A DNA stretch of 64,000 nucleotides from Paracoccus aminophilus JCM 7686 (GTDB lineage Bacteria > Pseudomonadota > Alphaproteobacteria > Rhodobacterales > Rhodobacteraceae): contig NC_022041.1 in assembly GCF_000444995.1 (NCBI RefSeq), positions 1,710,001-1,774,000 on the forward strand, given 5' to 3'. The notes under the pieces were generated by a model, which made no database searches, was not told where the DNA came from, and was given only the letters and a program-made list of their open reading frames with translations. Position numbers and translations under genes: made by a program. Of the stretch, positions 44,110 to 55,200 are shown piece after piece (within the stretch, counting starts at the first letter, position 1; each line of letters opens with the position of its first letter).

Positions 44110-44531
44110 AAGCGCAAGCTCAGCCCGTCAGCGCGGGTTACCCCCCGCCCGATCCCGTAAGGGACAGCGTGGCGGGACCCCAAAAACCGCGCCCGTTCCC
44201 GTGGCCGAAAGCGGGTACGGGCGCAATTCGGGCAGGTCAGCCGGTCCGATCCGGCGCCCGATACCCTCGGAAGCGCCGCTCTGACCAGCCGCGCGGCCCA
44301 TGATGAACGAGCTCGCGCGCTGAGGATGCCAAAGCTCACGCAGCCCGGGGCTCACGCCATCACGGCGCGCTCGTCGTCCCGGTCAAAGCCGCTTCGCGAT
44401 CTCCCCCAGCCCGCGCGCCCATCAACGGCCCCCACTGCTGCGCGGATAGGCCAAATGCTCAAGAAAATCCCCTTGCTCAGACTCCGCGAGACCCGCACTA
44501 TACCGAGGATTGAGTAACCAGGTCTTTCCCA
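44110..44531. other. 422-bp intergenic region with a candidate promoter for the nuclease operon
   Basis: No gene on either strand is convincing. Near the right end TTGCTC (44473-44478) and CACTAT (44496-44501) are spaced 17 bases apart and could be a -35/-10 pair for the SbcD-like gene starting at 44532. The rest is GC-rich and featureless to me. Confidence 0.35.
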
Positions 44532-45791
44532 TTGACATTCAAATTCTTGCACACCGCCGATTTGCACCTCGATTCCCCCCTGAAGGCTCTGGCGCTGCGA
44601 GACCCGGATCTGGCCGAGACGGTCGGGACGGCGACAAGAACAACCCTCACCCGGATCGTCGATCTCTGCCTTGAGGAAGAGGTCGATGCGCTGCTCATTG
44701 CAGGAGACCTGTGGGACGGGAAATACAGCTCGACCAAGACCCCGCGCTTTCTCAAGACCGAACTCAATCGGCTCGACGCGGCTGGGATTGCCTGCTTCAT
44801 CATTCGCGGCAACCATGATGCGGAATCCAAGCTGAATGCCGAGCTCGACATGCCCGCGAATACCGTGGTCTTCACCGCGCGCGACCGCACCCGGACATTT
44901 CGCGCGGGCGATATGGACATCGCCGTCCACGGGCTGAGCATGCCGACGCCCCATGTCAGCGAAAGCCTGCTGCCGAAATATCCGCAACCTGTGCCCGGTG
45001 CGTTCAATATCGGCATGATGCATACAAGCCTGAACGGCAGCGCCGATCACAGCCCCTATGCGCCCTGCGCGCTCGCCGATCTCGACGCCTTTGGCTACGG
45101 GTATTGGGCGCTTGGCCATATCCACAAACGCGCGGAATATCACGGCGCGGCCACCGTGGTCATGCCCGGCACGCCGCAGGGCCGCGATATCGGCGAGGCG
45201 GGCGAGACCTCGGTTTCACTGGTCACGGTTCAGCCCGATGGGACCATCCGCGTGACGCCGCGCTCGGTCGCGGGGGTGCGCTTTGAGAAGATCGCGGTGC
45301 CCCTTGACGGGATTGACGAGTGGTCGGGGATCATCGCCGCCATGTCATCCGCGCTCAGGGGGCAGGCCGCGGAGCCCGTGACGGTCGATGCCGTGATCCT
45401 GCGTCCTGTCCTCTCCGGGCGCTCGCGCTTGGCCTGGCGCATCCGGCGCGACCTCGACAGTCTGACGGACGAGGCCCGGGTGATTGCCGAGGGGTTTCCC
45501 GCGCTTTGGATCGACAAGCTGGAACTTCAGCTCGATGAGACCGAGGATCCGGCGATCAGCCAATTGCCCGCCGATCTGGTCGCGCTGGTGCAGGGCGGCC
45601 TTGTCGGCGATCCGGCGCTGGCCCAAGCGATCGGAAACGCCACCGAGGAATTTCTCTCTGATCTGCCCGCCGATTTGCGCGCTCTGCTGGGAGAAACGCC
45701 AGATCAGATCACCGCGCAATCCGCGTGCCTGCTGCGCCGCGGCGCCGAGGATCTGCTGACACGTCTCTCGATTTCGGCGGAGAGCGAATAA
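44532..45791 (+). CDS. SbcD/YhaO-like DNA repair exonuclease (metallophosphoesterase)
   Basis: The 419-residue protein has an unusual TTG start; it is fixed because the first metallophosphatase motif, FLHTADLHLDSP, begins at residue 5. The other motifs follow in order: IAGDLWDG, IRGNHDAES, GMMHTSLNG and LGHIHKRAEYH. It should be a Mn-dependent 3'-5' exo/endonuclease working with the SbcC-like ATPase encoded next, whose start overlaps by one base. First gene of a nuclease-ATPase-helicase trio. Confidence 0.9.
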   Translation: MTFKFLHTADLHLDSPLKALALRDPDLAETVGTATRTTLTRIVDLCLEEEVDALLIAGDLWDGKYSSTKTPRFLKTELNRLDAAGIACFIIRGNHDAESKLNAELDMPANTVVFTARDRTRTFRAGDMDIAVHGLSMPTPHVSESLLPKYPQPVPGAFNIGMMHTSLNGSADHSPYAPCALADLDAFGYGYWALGHIHKRAEYHGAATVVMPGTPQGRDIGEAGETSVSLVTVQPDGTIRVTPRSVAGVRFEKIAVPLDGIDEWSGIIAAMSSALRGQAAEPVTVDAVILRPVLSGRSRLAWRIRRDLDSLTDEARVIAEGFPALWIDKLELQLDETEDPAISQLPADLVALVQGGLVGDPALAQAIGNATEEFLSDLPADLRALLGETPDQITAQSACLLRRGAEDLLTRLSISAESE

Positions 45792-48700
45792 TGCGCCTTG
45801 ACCATTTGAACCTGACCCGTTACGGGCGATTCACCGATTCGCAGATCAACTTCCCCGCACCTGCGGCAGAAGGGCCTGATTTGCATATTGTCTTCGGTCC
45901 GAATGAGGCAGGGAAATCGACATTGTTCTCGGCCTGGCTTGACCTTCTCTTCGGCATTCCCACCCAGACGCGCTACAGTTTCCTGCACGCTGGCCCCACG
46001 ATGGAAATCGGCGCGAAGATCCGCCATGCAGGCGGCGCGGTTGAGGTCGTCCGCCGCAAGGGCCGGGGCACGACGCTTTCCGATCGCGCGGGCAATGCTT
46101 TGCCCGACAGCACGCTGACGGCCGCGCTTGGCGGGCTGACGCGCGACGGCTATTCGGCAATGTTCTCGCTCGACGACGAGACGATCGAACAGGGCGGCGA
46201 GTCGATCCTGTCGAGCGGGGGAGAGCTTGGGCAGCTTCTGTTTTCGGCGAGCGCCGGGCTCTCTGGGCTGACGCGTCAGCTCGACGATCTGCGCGACGGA
46301 CTCGACGGGTTCCACCGCAAAGGCAAGCGCAGCGGCACGCTTTATGAGGGCAAGAAGCGGCTCGAAGAGCTGGCGAAAACCGCCCGCGCTCTGGAAACCA
46401 CCGCCGCTGAGCAAAAGCGCCGCAGCCGCGAGCTCGACAGCGCCCAGAAGGACTGGCGCGCGGCCAAGGCGCGCGAAGGCGCGACCCGCCGCGCGCTCGA
46501 AGAGGTCCAGGCCGCGCTGAACGCCTTGCCGCTTGAGCGGATGCTGGCCGAGGCAAAGACCCGGCTGGCCGAGCTTGGCGCCCTGCCCGATGCGGGCAAG
46601 GCCGAGACCACGGAACTCGCCGGGCTCGAGCGCGACAAGGCCCGGCTTGATGAGCGCCGCGCGGCGCTGCTGCGCAATGCCGCCGATCTGGAAGAAAAGC
46701 TGCGCCATCTGACGGCCGATCCCGTGGCGCTGGCCGAGGCCGAGGCGATCCTCGCTGCCGAGGCCCTGCGCGCCGAACATGACAGCGCGCTGAAGGACCT
46801 GCCCCGCCGCAGGCAAGAGCTGGCAGAGCGCGCGCAGGCGATTGCCGCGCTGCTGGCCGATCTGGGCAAGCCCGGTGCGAACCCGGCCGATCTGATCTTG
46901 CCGCCCGGCCTGCCCGCGCAGATCCGCGGACTGTTGAACCAGCGCTCGGGCCTGATGCAAGCCGCCGCGAGCGCCGCCGACGAGGCGCGAAAGGCGGCAA
47001 AGCATCTGGAGACAGAGCGCGCGCGGCTGGGGGACATCGGCGCGATTGGTGAGGGCGAAACCGGCGCACGCCTCGCCGCCCTTCTGTCGCGGATCGAGGC
47101 CAGCGACCCGGCCCAGAAACGTAGGCTTGGTCTGCGCGAACGCGACGAGGCCGCAGTGAAACTGCAGGCGGCGCTCGACGGGCTCGCGCCCTGGCGCGGC
47201 GATGCCGATCAGCTCGCCGCGCTCCCCGTGCCTGCACAATGGCAGGTCGACAACTGGCGTGGCCTGCTGGAAAAAACCCGGCAAGACGAGGCCGATTCTT
47301 TGCGCGATCTGCGCCACCAGGAAGACGGCCTTGCCGCGCTGCGCAGCGCTTTGGATGGCGATGAGAACGCTCCTCTTGGCCTCAACCTCGCGGATGCGGC
47401 CGAGGCGCGCGCGCGCCGTGAGGCGCTGTGGGCCAGCCATCTCGCGACCTTGTCCCCGGCAAGTGCTCAGGCTTTTGAGGCCGCATTGCGCGCAGATGAC
47501 CAGTTCACCGCGCTGATGGGGGACGCGATCGCACGACGGCAACGGATCGAAGAGGCTCAGGCAGAGCTTCGCGCCGGGACGCTTGCGCTAAGTCAGACAA
47601 AGGCGCGCCATGGCCACGCGGTCGCGGCGCGGCAAGAGCTCAAGACCACCATCGAGGCCAGCTGTGACAGCCTCGGCCTTGCCGGCGCGGGGTTCCCGGA
47701 CCTCGAACGCTGGCTGAGCCTGCGAATCGAGGCGCTTCGCTTGCGCGACATCTTTCGCGCTGCGCAAGCGACGCTGTCGCGCGCAGAGGACGAGCTGGCG
47801 CAAGCGGCCTCCTCGCTCGCGCGCGCCTTGGACAAGACCCCGTCCGCCGCAGCCGATGCCTTCGATCTGCTTCTTGCCGAAGCACAAGCCCTTCACCGCA
47901 GCGCCGAGAAGCGTCAAGAGGCGCGCACTCACCTGAACCGCCTGCGCAGCGACGCCCAAGAGCGTGACGAAGACAACAGCCGCGCTCAGGACGAATTTGC
48001 AGCGTGGCAAGCCGCCTGGGATGGGGCCTGCGCGGGTTCGGTGCTCGCCGCCCTGCCCCGCGACAGCGCGCGGGCAGCCGATCTGCTCGATCTGCTGGAC
48101 GATCTGGCGGGACAGGCGCGCGACGAGGCCGGTCTGGCGCATCGCGTGCGCGCGATGGAACAGAACCGAGATCAGTTCATCGCGGCAAAGGCGGCGATCC
48201 TTGCCGCGCTCGACCTGCCCGAGACGGCGCTTTGGACAGAGGCGCTCACCCGCCGCGACAGAGCTTTCGCGACCGAAATCGAGCGGCAAAAGCTTCAGGA
48301 CCAGCGCACGGGCTTGCAAGAGGATCTGCGCCAGACCGACAGCGATCTCGCTGCCCAAAAGGCGACGCTGGACGGCTTGGCCGCGCGGATGGGCTGGTCT
48401 GAGGCCACCGGCGGGACACTGCTTGAACGGATCGAGGCTTGCATTGAGGCCACGCGGCTACGCGCCGAAATCGCGCGTCTCTCGGGTGAGTTGCAAAGCC
48501 GCCCGGCACCGGATGAGGCCACGCCGGATGAGCCCGCCCCCGACGAGGCGACCCTGCGCGGGCGTGCCAGCCAGCTTGCGATTTCGGTCGAGGAAGAGCG
48601 GCAGGAAACCGAGCGGTTGCAAGGGCTTGCCTCGGATGCACAGCACGCGCTTGACCAGATCGGCAGCGATGATGCCTTGGCGCGCAACTTAGCCGAGCGC

Positions 48701-49216
48701 GAGAACCTGGGGCTCTCGCTCAAAGAGCAGGCCCGGGACCACCTTTCCCGCCGCTTCGGCCTGATCGCGCTGGAGATCGCGCTGCGCCGCTACCGCGACA
48801 GCCACCAAAGCGCGATGTTGGCGCAGGCCTCCCATGCCTTCGAGCGGCTCAGCCGCGGCGCCTATCCCTCGCTTTCTGTCGTCACCCAAGGCAACAGTGA
48901 CCGGCTGGTTGCGGCGGGACGACGAGGCGCGACGCGGATGGCGGCGGATATGTCGAAAGGCACGCGGTTCCAGCTTTATCTGGCGCTGCGGATCGCGGGC
49001 TATCACGAGCTGGCCAAGACCCGTGCGGCGGTGCCCTTTATCGCCGATGACATTATGGAAACCTTTGACGATGACCGGGCGGCGGCAGCTTTCTCGCTTT
49101 TGGGCGAGATGTCGCGCACCGGTCAGGTCATCTACCTGACCCATCACCGCCATTTGTGCGACATCGCACAGGCCGCCTGCCCCGGCGCGCGCGTGATCGA
49201 CCTACAATCCCTTTGA
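45791..49216 (+). CDS. SbcC/YhaN-like SMC-type ATPase
   Basis: The 1141-residue protein begins MRLDHLNLTRYGRF and has Walker A FGPNEAGKST near 35. A very long Ala/Glu/Arg-rich coiled coil follows. The C-terminal half-site carries the signature MSKGTRFQLYLALRIAGY and Walker B VPFIADDIMETFDDDRAA. No CxxC zinc hook is visible in the coil, as in YhaN rather than true SbcC. It would load the SbcD-like nuclease on DNA ends. The next gene starts 13 bases later. Confidence 0.9.
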   Translation: MRLDHLNLTRYGRFTDSQINFPAPAAEGPDLHIVFGPNEAGKSTLFSAWLDLLFGIPTQTRYSFLHAGPTMEIGAKIRHAGGAVEVVRRKGRGTTLSDRAGNALPDSTLTAALGGLTRDGYSAMFSLDDETIEQGGESILSSGGELGQLLFSASAGLSGLTRQLDDLRDGLDGFHRKGKRSGTLYEGKKRLEELAKTARALETTAAEQKRRSRELDSAQKDWRAAKAREGATRRALEEVQAALNALPLERMLAEAKTRLAELGALPDAGKAETTELAGLERDKARLDERRAALLRNAADLEEKLRHLTADPVALAEAEAILAAEALRAEHDSALKDLPRRRQELAERAQAIAALLADLGKPGANPADLILPPGLPAQIRGLLNQRSGLMQAAASAADEARKAAKHLETERARLGDIGAIGEGETGARLAALLSRIEASDPAQKRRLGLRERDEAAVKLQAALDGLAPWRGDADQLAALPVPAQWQVDNWRGLLEKTRQDEADSLRDLRHQEDGLAALRSALDGDENAPLGLNLADAAEARARREALWASHLATLSPASAQAFEAALRADDQFTALMGDAIARRQRIEEAQAELRAGTLALSQTKARHGHAVAARQELKTTIEASCDSLGLAGAGFPDLERWLSLRIEALRLRDIFRAAQATLSRAEDELAQAASSLARALDKTPSAAADAFDLLLAEAQALHRSAEKRQEARTHLNRLRSDAQERDEDNSRAQDEFAAWQAAWDGACAGSVLAALPRDSARAADLLDLLDDLAGQARDEAGLAHRVRAMEQNRDQFIAAKAAILAALDLPETALWTEALTRRDRAFATEIERQKLQDQRTGLQEDLRQTDSDLAAQKATLDGLAARMGWSEATGGTLLERIEACIEATRLRAEIARLSGELQSRPAPDEATPDEPAPDEATLRGRASQLAISVEEERQETERLQGLASDAQHALDQIGSDDALARNLAERENLGLSLKEQARDHLSRRFGLIALEIALRRYRDSHQSAMLAQASHAFERLSRGAYPSLSVVTQGNSDRLVAAGRRGATRMAADMSKGTRFQLYLALRIAGYHELAKTRAAVPFIADDIMETFDDDRAAAAFSLLGEMSRTGQVIYLTHHRHLCDIAQAACPGARVIDLQSL

Positions 49217-49229
49217 AAGCGAACGACCT

Positions 49230-52200
49230 ATGCAAGACCTCACGGTTGACACCGATTCTGTCCGGGACTCTGCTGTCCCGGCCTCGGACGCCGAAACCGA
49301 TGCCGTAACCGGGGCCGCCACTGAGGCTGAAACGCCCGCGCGGCTGATGCTCGAGGTCAGCGCCGCCACCAAGGTCAACTTCGCGACCGCCCAGAATGAT
49401 GTCGCGGTGGTGAAGGCGATCACGATCACGAACCCGCTCGATCACGCGGTCTCTGGCCTCAAGTTGACCCTGAGCGCCGCGCCCGCGATCCTGCGCGAGA
49501 AAAGCTGGACGATTGACCGGATCGCCGCAGGCGGCTCGGTCACGTTGCCGAACCTCGACACCACACTCGATCCGGTCATTCTCGGCGGTCTTGACGAGGC
49601 CGAGACCGGGCAGCTGCGTTTCCATCTTGAGGGCGACGGCCTTGAGGATGTCACCCTGACCCTGCCGGTCGAGATGCTGGCGCGGGACGAATGGGGCGGG
49701 CTTGCCGAGATGGATACCGTGCTTGCGGCCTTCGTCTCGCCGAACCAGCCCTATGTCGCCCGGATCCTCAAGGAAGCCGCGCGACTGCTCGAGGCGGCGG
49801 GGCATTCTGGCGCAATCGACGGCTATCAAAGCGATGATCCGGGTCGGGTCTGGATGCTTGCGGGCGCGATCTGGTCGGCGGTGACCGCGCATGGCCTCAC
49901 CTATGCGGTGCCGCCCGCCTCCTTCGAGCAGGTCGGGCAGAAGGTCCGGATGCCCGAGCGGATCGCGGCCGAGGGGCTTGCGACCTGTCTCGACACCAGC
50001 CTGCTCCTTGCGGCGGCCTTCGAGGCGGCGGGGTTGAACACGGCGCTGCTCTTTTCGCAAGGTCATGCCTGGACCGGGGTCTGGCTGGTCAAGCGCGACT
50101 TCGGCCAGCTGGTTGAGCCCGATGTGATCGAACTGCGCAAGGCGGTCGTCGCGCGCGAATTCGTCCCGATCGAAACCACCCTGCTCACCCATCGCCCGAG
50201 CGCGGGCTTTGAGGACGCCGTCGCACTGGGTCGCGACCGTCTGGGCGAGGCCCATGAGACCGAGTTTCTTCAGGCCGTCGACATCAACCGCGCCCGCGCC
50301 GCCCGCATCCGCCCGCTTGCCAGCCATCAGACCGCGGGCGAGACCCCGGTGGATGAGGTTGCCGCCGTCGCCGCCGCCTTGCCGAAACCGCTCGATTTTG
50401 GCCTTTTGCCGGGCGAGCGGATCGAAGCGGAGCCGGATACCGCGCTTGGCCGGATCGAGCGGTGGCAGCGCAAGTTGCTCGACCTCTCGCTTGGCAACAA
50501 ACTGCTGAACTTCAAGGATGCGCGCAGCACGATCCCCTTGATCTGCCCCGATCTCGCCGGGGTCGAGGATCAGCTCGCGGAGGGCACCGAGTTCCGCCTG
50601 CTCGCCCTGCGCGATGAACAGGCGACCGCCGGGCGCGATCTCAGCCCCGCCGAGGCGCGCCAGATCGAGCTTGGCGTCGCCGAAGAGGCTTTGGCACGCA
50701 AGCAGCTATCGGTTCCGCTGACCGCCACGGAAATGAGCGGGCGGCTTACGGATCTGTTCCGCAAGGCGCGCCTCGACATGGCCGAGGGCGGCACCAATAC
50801 GCTGTTCCTTGCCATGGGGTTCTTGCGCTGGAAACGCACGGACCGCGACCCACGCAGCTATCGCGCGCCGGTCCTGCTGATCCCGGTCCGGCTTGATCGC
50901 CGCTCGGCCCAGTCCGAATTCCGCCTCTCGCTCTTTGAAGATGAGGTGCGGGTGAACTTCACGCTTCTCGAAATGCTCAAACGCGATTTCGAGCTGCGCC
51001 TGCCCGAGCTTGAGGGCGAGTTGCCGCGCGATCAAAGCGGGCTCGACATTCCCCGCATTCTCGACCTGCTGCGCCAGCGCGTGCGCGATGTCGCGGGCTT
51101 TGAGGTCGTCGAAGAGGCCGCGCTTTCGACCTTTTCCTTCGCCAAATATCTGATGTGGAAGGATCTGGTCGACCGCACTGACAGCCTGCGCGAAAACCCG
51201 ATGGTCGCACATCTGGTCGATAATCCCGATCAGGCCTTTGCCGAAGCCGCCGAGCCGATGCCCGCGCCGCGCGACATCGACCAAAAGCACAGCCCGGGCG
51301 ATTTTCTGGCGCCGCTGCCTGCAGACAGTTCGCAGCTTGCGGCGGTAGCCGCAGCCGCCGCGGGGCGGAATTTCGTGCTGATCGGGCCGCCGGGCACGGG
51401 CAAAAGCCAGACCATCACCAATATCATCGCCGATCAGCTCGGGCGCGGGCGCACGGTCCTGTTCGTTGCCGAGAAATCGGCGGCGCTCGATGTTGTCCAT
51501 CGCCGCCTGTCGCAGCTTGGTCTCGGCGCGGCGGTGCTGGAACTGCATTCGAACAAGGCCGATCGCAAGAAGGTGCTGCAACAGCTCGACCGCTCTTGGG
51601 CGCGTGCGAGCAGTCAGGATGCGCAGGACTGGATCCGCGTCTCGGACGATCTCCACCTGACGCGCGATCAGCTTAATGCCTATGTCGAGGCGCTCCACCG
51701 CAAGGGCACGCAGGGGTTCAGCGTCTATGCGGCGGTTGGCCGCGCGATCCAGACCGCGCCGCCCTTCACGCTGAGCTTCGCGAACAAGGATTGCCATGAC
51801 CCTCAGGCTTGGGCGGCCCTCGCCACCTTGGCCGAGAATCTGGGCGCGCTGCACAACCGGATCGCGGATCTTGACCCGAACGGGCCGATCTCGCTGCTCG
51901 ACCGGGGCGAATGGTCCTTTGGCTGGCAGGACCGCTTCACGGCCGCCAGCGCGAAACTCGAAGCGACCACGCTTGGCCGCGCGCAAGCGCGTCAGACCGT
52001 CGCGACCGCGCTCGGGATGGCGGCAGAGCCCGTGACCGAGGCGATTGCGGCAGCCCTGACCCGGCTTGCCCGCGCACGGTCCGAGGGCGACGAGATCCCG
52101 CCCCTCGCGCTTGCCCAACTGACCAGTTTGCGCGAAGCTTTGCCCGCGCTAGAGGCCGCATTGGCCGAGGCGAAATCGGCGCGCGGCCAGCTCAAGGCGG

Positions 52201-55200
52201 ATTATGCTGATGAGCTCCTCGCCGATATTCCCGTCGAGTCGCTTGATCTGCAATGGCGCGAGGCGCAGGGCAAAATCTGGCCCTTCGCCGGGATGGCCCA
52301 AAGCAAGCTGCGCAAGATGCTGCAGACCTATGCGCGCTCCGGTCAGGCCGATCCCGCCTCGGATCTCGCGGCGCTGAAACGGCTGATCCGGGCGCGCGCC
52401 GAGATCAAGGCCGCGCCATTTGTCGGTCTTCCCGGCTTTGACGGCGAGGCCTCGGACCTTGCCGCCATGCGCGCCCATCTGTCGAATGCCGCCGATTATC
52501 TGGCGCTCGAAAGCGATCTGATTGCGGCGGGCCTTCCCGCCTCCCTTTCCGCTGCACGCGACGAGCTGACCAAAGCGCACGCGGGTCGCCACGGGCCGGG
52601 GCTGCTCGCTCTTCTAGGCGCTGCGGCGAAAGAAGAAGAGGCCCGCGCCGAATTCGAGGCGCTTGGCGGTCGGGTCTCGCCCGAGGCCGCCGCATATTTG
52701 CCTGCGCTTGTGGCGCTCGCGCCCCGCTTCCCGGATTGGCTGAAATGGCGCAGCGCGCGCGAACATGCCCTTGCCTCCGGTCTCGCCCCGCTGGTCGAGG
52801 CCTTGGACCGTGGCGCGCGCGTTCCGAACACGCGGCAAGCTTTCGAGGACGCCTATCTGCGCTGGTGGCTGCCGCTCGCCATGGATGCCGCCCCGCCGCT
52901 GCGCGCCTTCGCGCAATGGCAGCATGAGGCACTGATCGCGAAGTTCCGAGAGCTCGACGCAGAGCAGGCCAAGCTCGCCGCGCAAGAAGCTTTGCGCCGT
53001 TTGGGCAATGACCTGCCCCAGAAGGACAGCGTGCCGCGCAAATCGGAACTTGGCGGTCTGCGCCATCAGATCGGGCTTGAGCGCCCGTCGAAGGCGCTTC
53101 GGGCGCTGATCTCGGAAATGCCCACGACCTTCGGGAAGCTTGCGCCTTGCGTGCTGATGTCGCCGCTCTCGGTCGCGCAATATCTGCCCGCAGGTCAGGC
53201 GCAGTTTGATCTGGTGATCTTTGACGAGGCCTCGCAAATCTCGACCTGGGACGCGATCGGCGCGATCGCGCGCGGCAAGCAGGCGATCATCGTCGGCGAC
53301 CCCAAGCAGATGCCACCCTCGAATTTCTTCGGGCGCGCGGATCAAAGCGACGAGGCCGATGAGGATCTCGCGCTTTACGAAAAGGACATGCCCTCGATCC
53401 TCGACGAGGTCGCGGTCGCGGGCATTCCGACCCATCGGCTCAACTGGCATTACCGCAGCCGCGACGAGGCGCTGATCGCTTTCTCGAACCATTTCTATTA
53501 CGATGGCGGGTTGGTGACCTTCCCCGCGCCCGGCGCCGAGGCGCAGGCCGTGCAGATGTATCCGGTCAAAGGCACCTATCTGCGTGGCAAAGGCCGCACC
53601 AACCCGGAAGAGGCCCGCGCCATCACCGCCTTCATCTGTGCCCGCCTGCGTGCCTGGCTGGAGCTTGATGTGGCAAAGCGTCCGACCCTTGGCGTCATCA
53701 CCTTCAACCAGCCCCAGCAGGCGCTGATCCAGGATCTGCTCGACGCCGAATTGCAAAAGGACGAGCGGCTGGAATGGTTCTTCTCGGATGATCGAGACGA
53801 GCCGCTGATCGTCAAGAACCTTGAGAATATTCAAGGGGATGAGCGCGATATCATGCTGTTTTCCATCACCTATGGCCCCGACCATGCCGGCAAGATCCCG
53901 ATGAGCTTTGGCGCGTTGAACGGTCAGGGCGGAGAAAAGCGGCTCAATGTCGCGGTGACGCGCGCGCGAGCGGAGCTGCATATTTTCAGCTCGATCGCTG
54001 CCGAGCAGATTGATCTCAGCCGCACCCGCTCGCGGGGCGTGGCCGATTTCAAGGCCTTTCTCGATTACGCCAAACGCGGCGCGGTCGCGCTTGGCGGGCA
54101 GGATCGCGGCTCGCTTGGAGGGGTGGATTCGCCCTTCGAAGAGGCCGTGATGGAGGCGCTGCGCATCAAGGGCTGGGACATTCGCACCCAGATCGGGGTG
54201 TCGGATTACCGGATCGATCTCGGCGTGCGTCACCCCGATCACGCCGGGGCCTGGCTTGCGGGGGTCGAATGCGACGGCGCGCGCTATCATGGCTCGGCCA
54301 CGGCGCGTGACCGCGACCGCGTGCGGCAGGCGGTGCTCGAAGGGCTTGGCTGGAACATCTTGCGGATCTGGTCGACCGAATGGTTCCGCGCCCCGCAAGC
54401 GACGCTCGAGATCATCGACCAGTCCCTGCACAAGCTGCTCGACGCGGATCGCGCCCGCAGGCTGACTGAGGCCGCCAAACACGCGCAGGCATCGGCAGAG
54501 GCCAGTGAGCTGGAATCTGAGCCCGCCATGCAAGCTGAGCCGGAGGCCGCAGACCACGACGCAATGCCCGAAATCCACCTTGTGGAAGCCGCTGAGCCTG
54601 TGGACGCAGCGCCTGACGCGCCAGAGGAGGCTGCGACCGAGACCCCGGTCCCCCCTGTGCCCCATCCCCAATTTGCCGATGCGGCGCGCCCCGCGTCTGA
54701 GGGCGTTTCTGAGAGCGTTTCTGAGGCCGCGCCTACCCAAAGCAAGCCGCGGCCCGCGCTCGACCCCGATCGCTTTTTCGAGGAGAGCTATGGCCCGGTG
54801 CTTGTGCAATTGATGGCCGATCTTCTTGCCGAGCAGGCGCCCGTGACCGCCGACAATCTGGCAAAGCAGGTCACTCAGGCCCATGGCTGGCAGCGCACCG
54901 GCGGTCGGATCCGCGCCCGGATTGATCAGCTTTTGCCTGCCTTCGCGCAGAGCGATGAGGCGGGCACCGCTTTTGTCTGGCCGACATCGGGTCCGCAAGC
55001 GCGGGTGCCCTTCCGCGGCATGGCTGATCGGACGGCGCGCGACATCTCGCGTCACGAGATCGCCTCGCTTCTTGATCGGATTGGCGTTGAAGTCGCGCAA
55101 AGCGAGGATCCCGCGCTTGAGTTGGCGCGTCAGATGGGGATTGCGCGTCTGTCAAAGGACACGCGGCTTTATCTCGAGGCCTGCCTGAACTGGCACAGCT

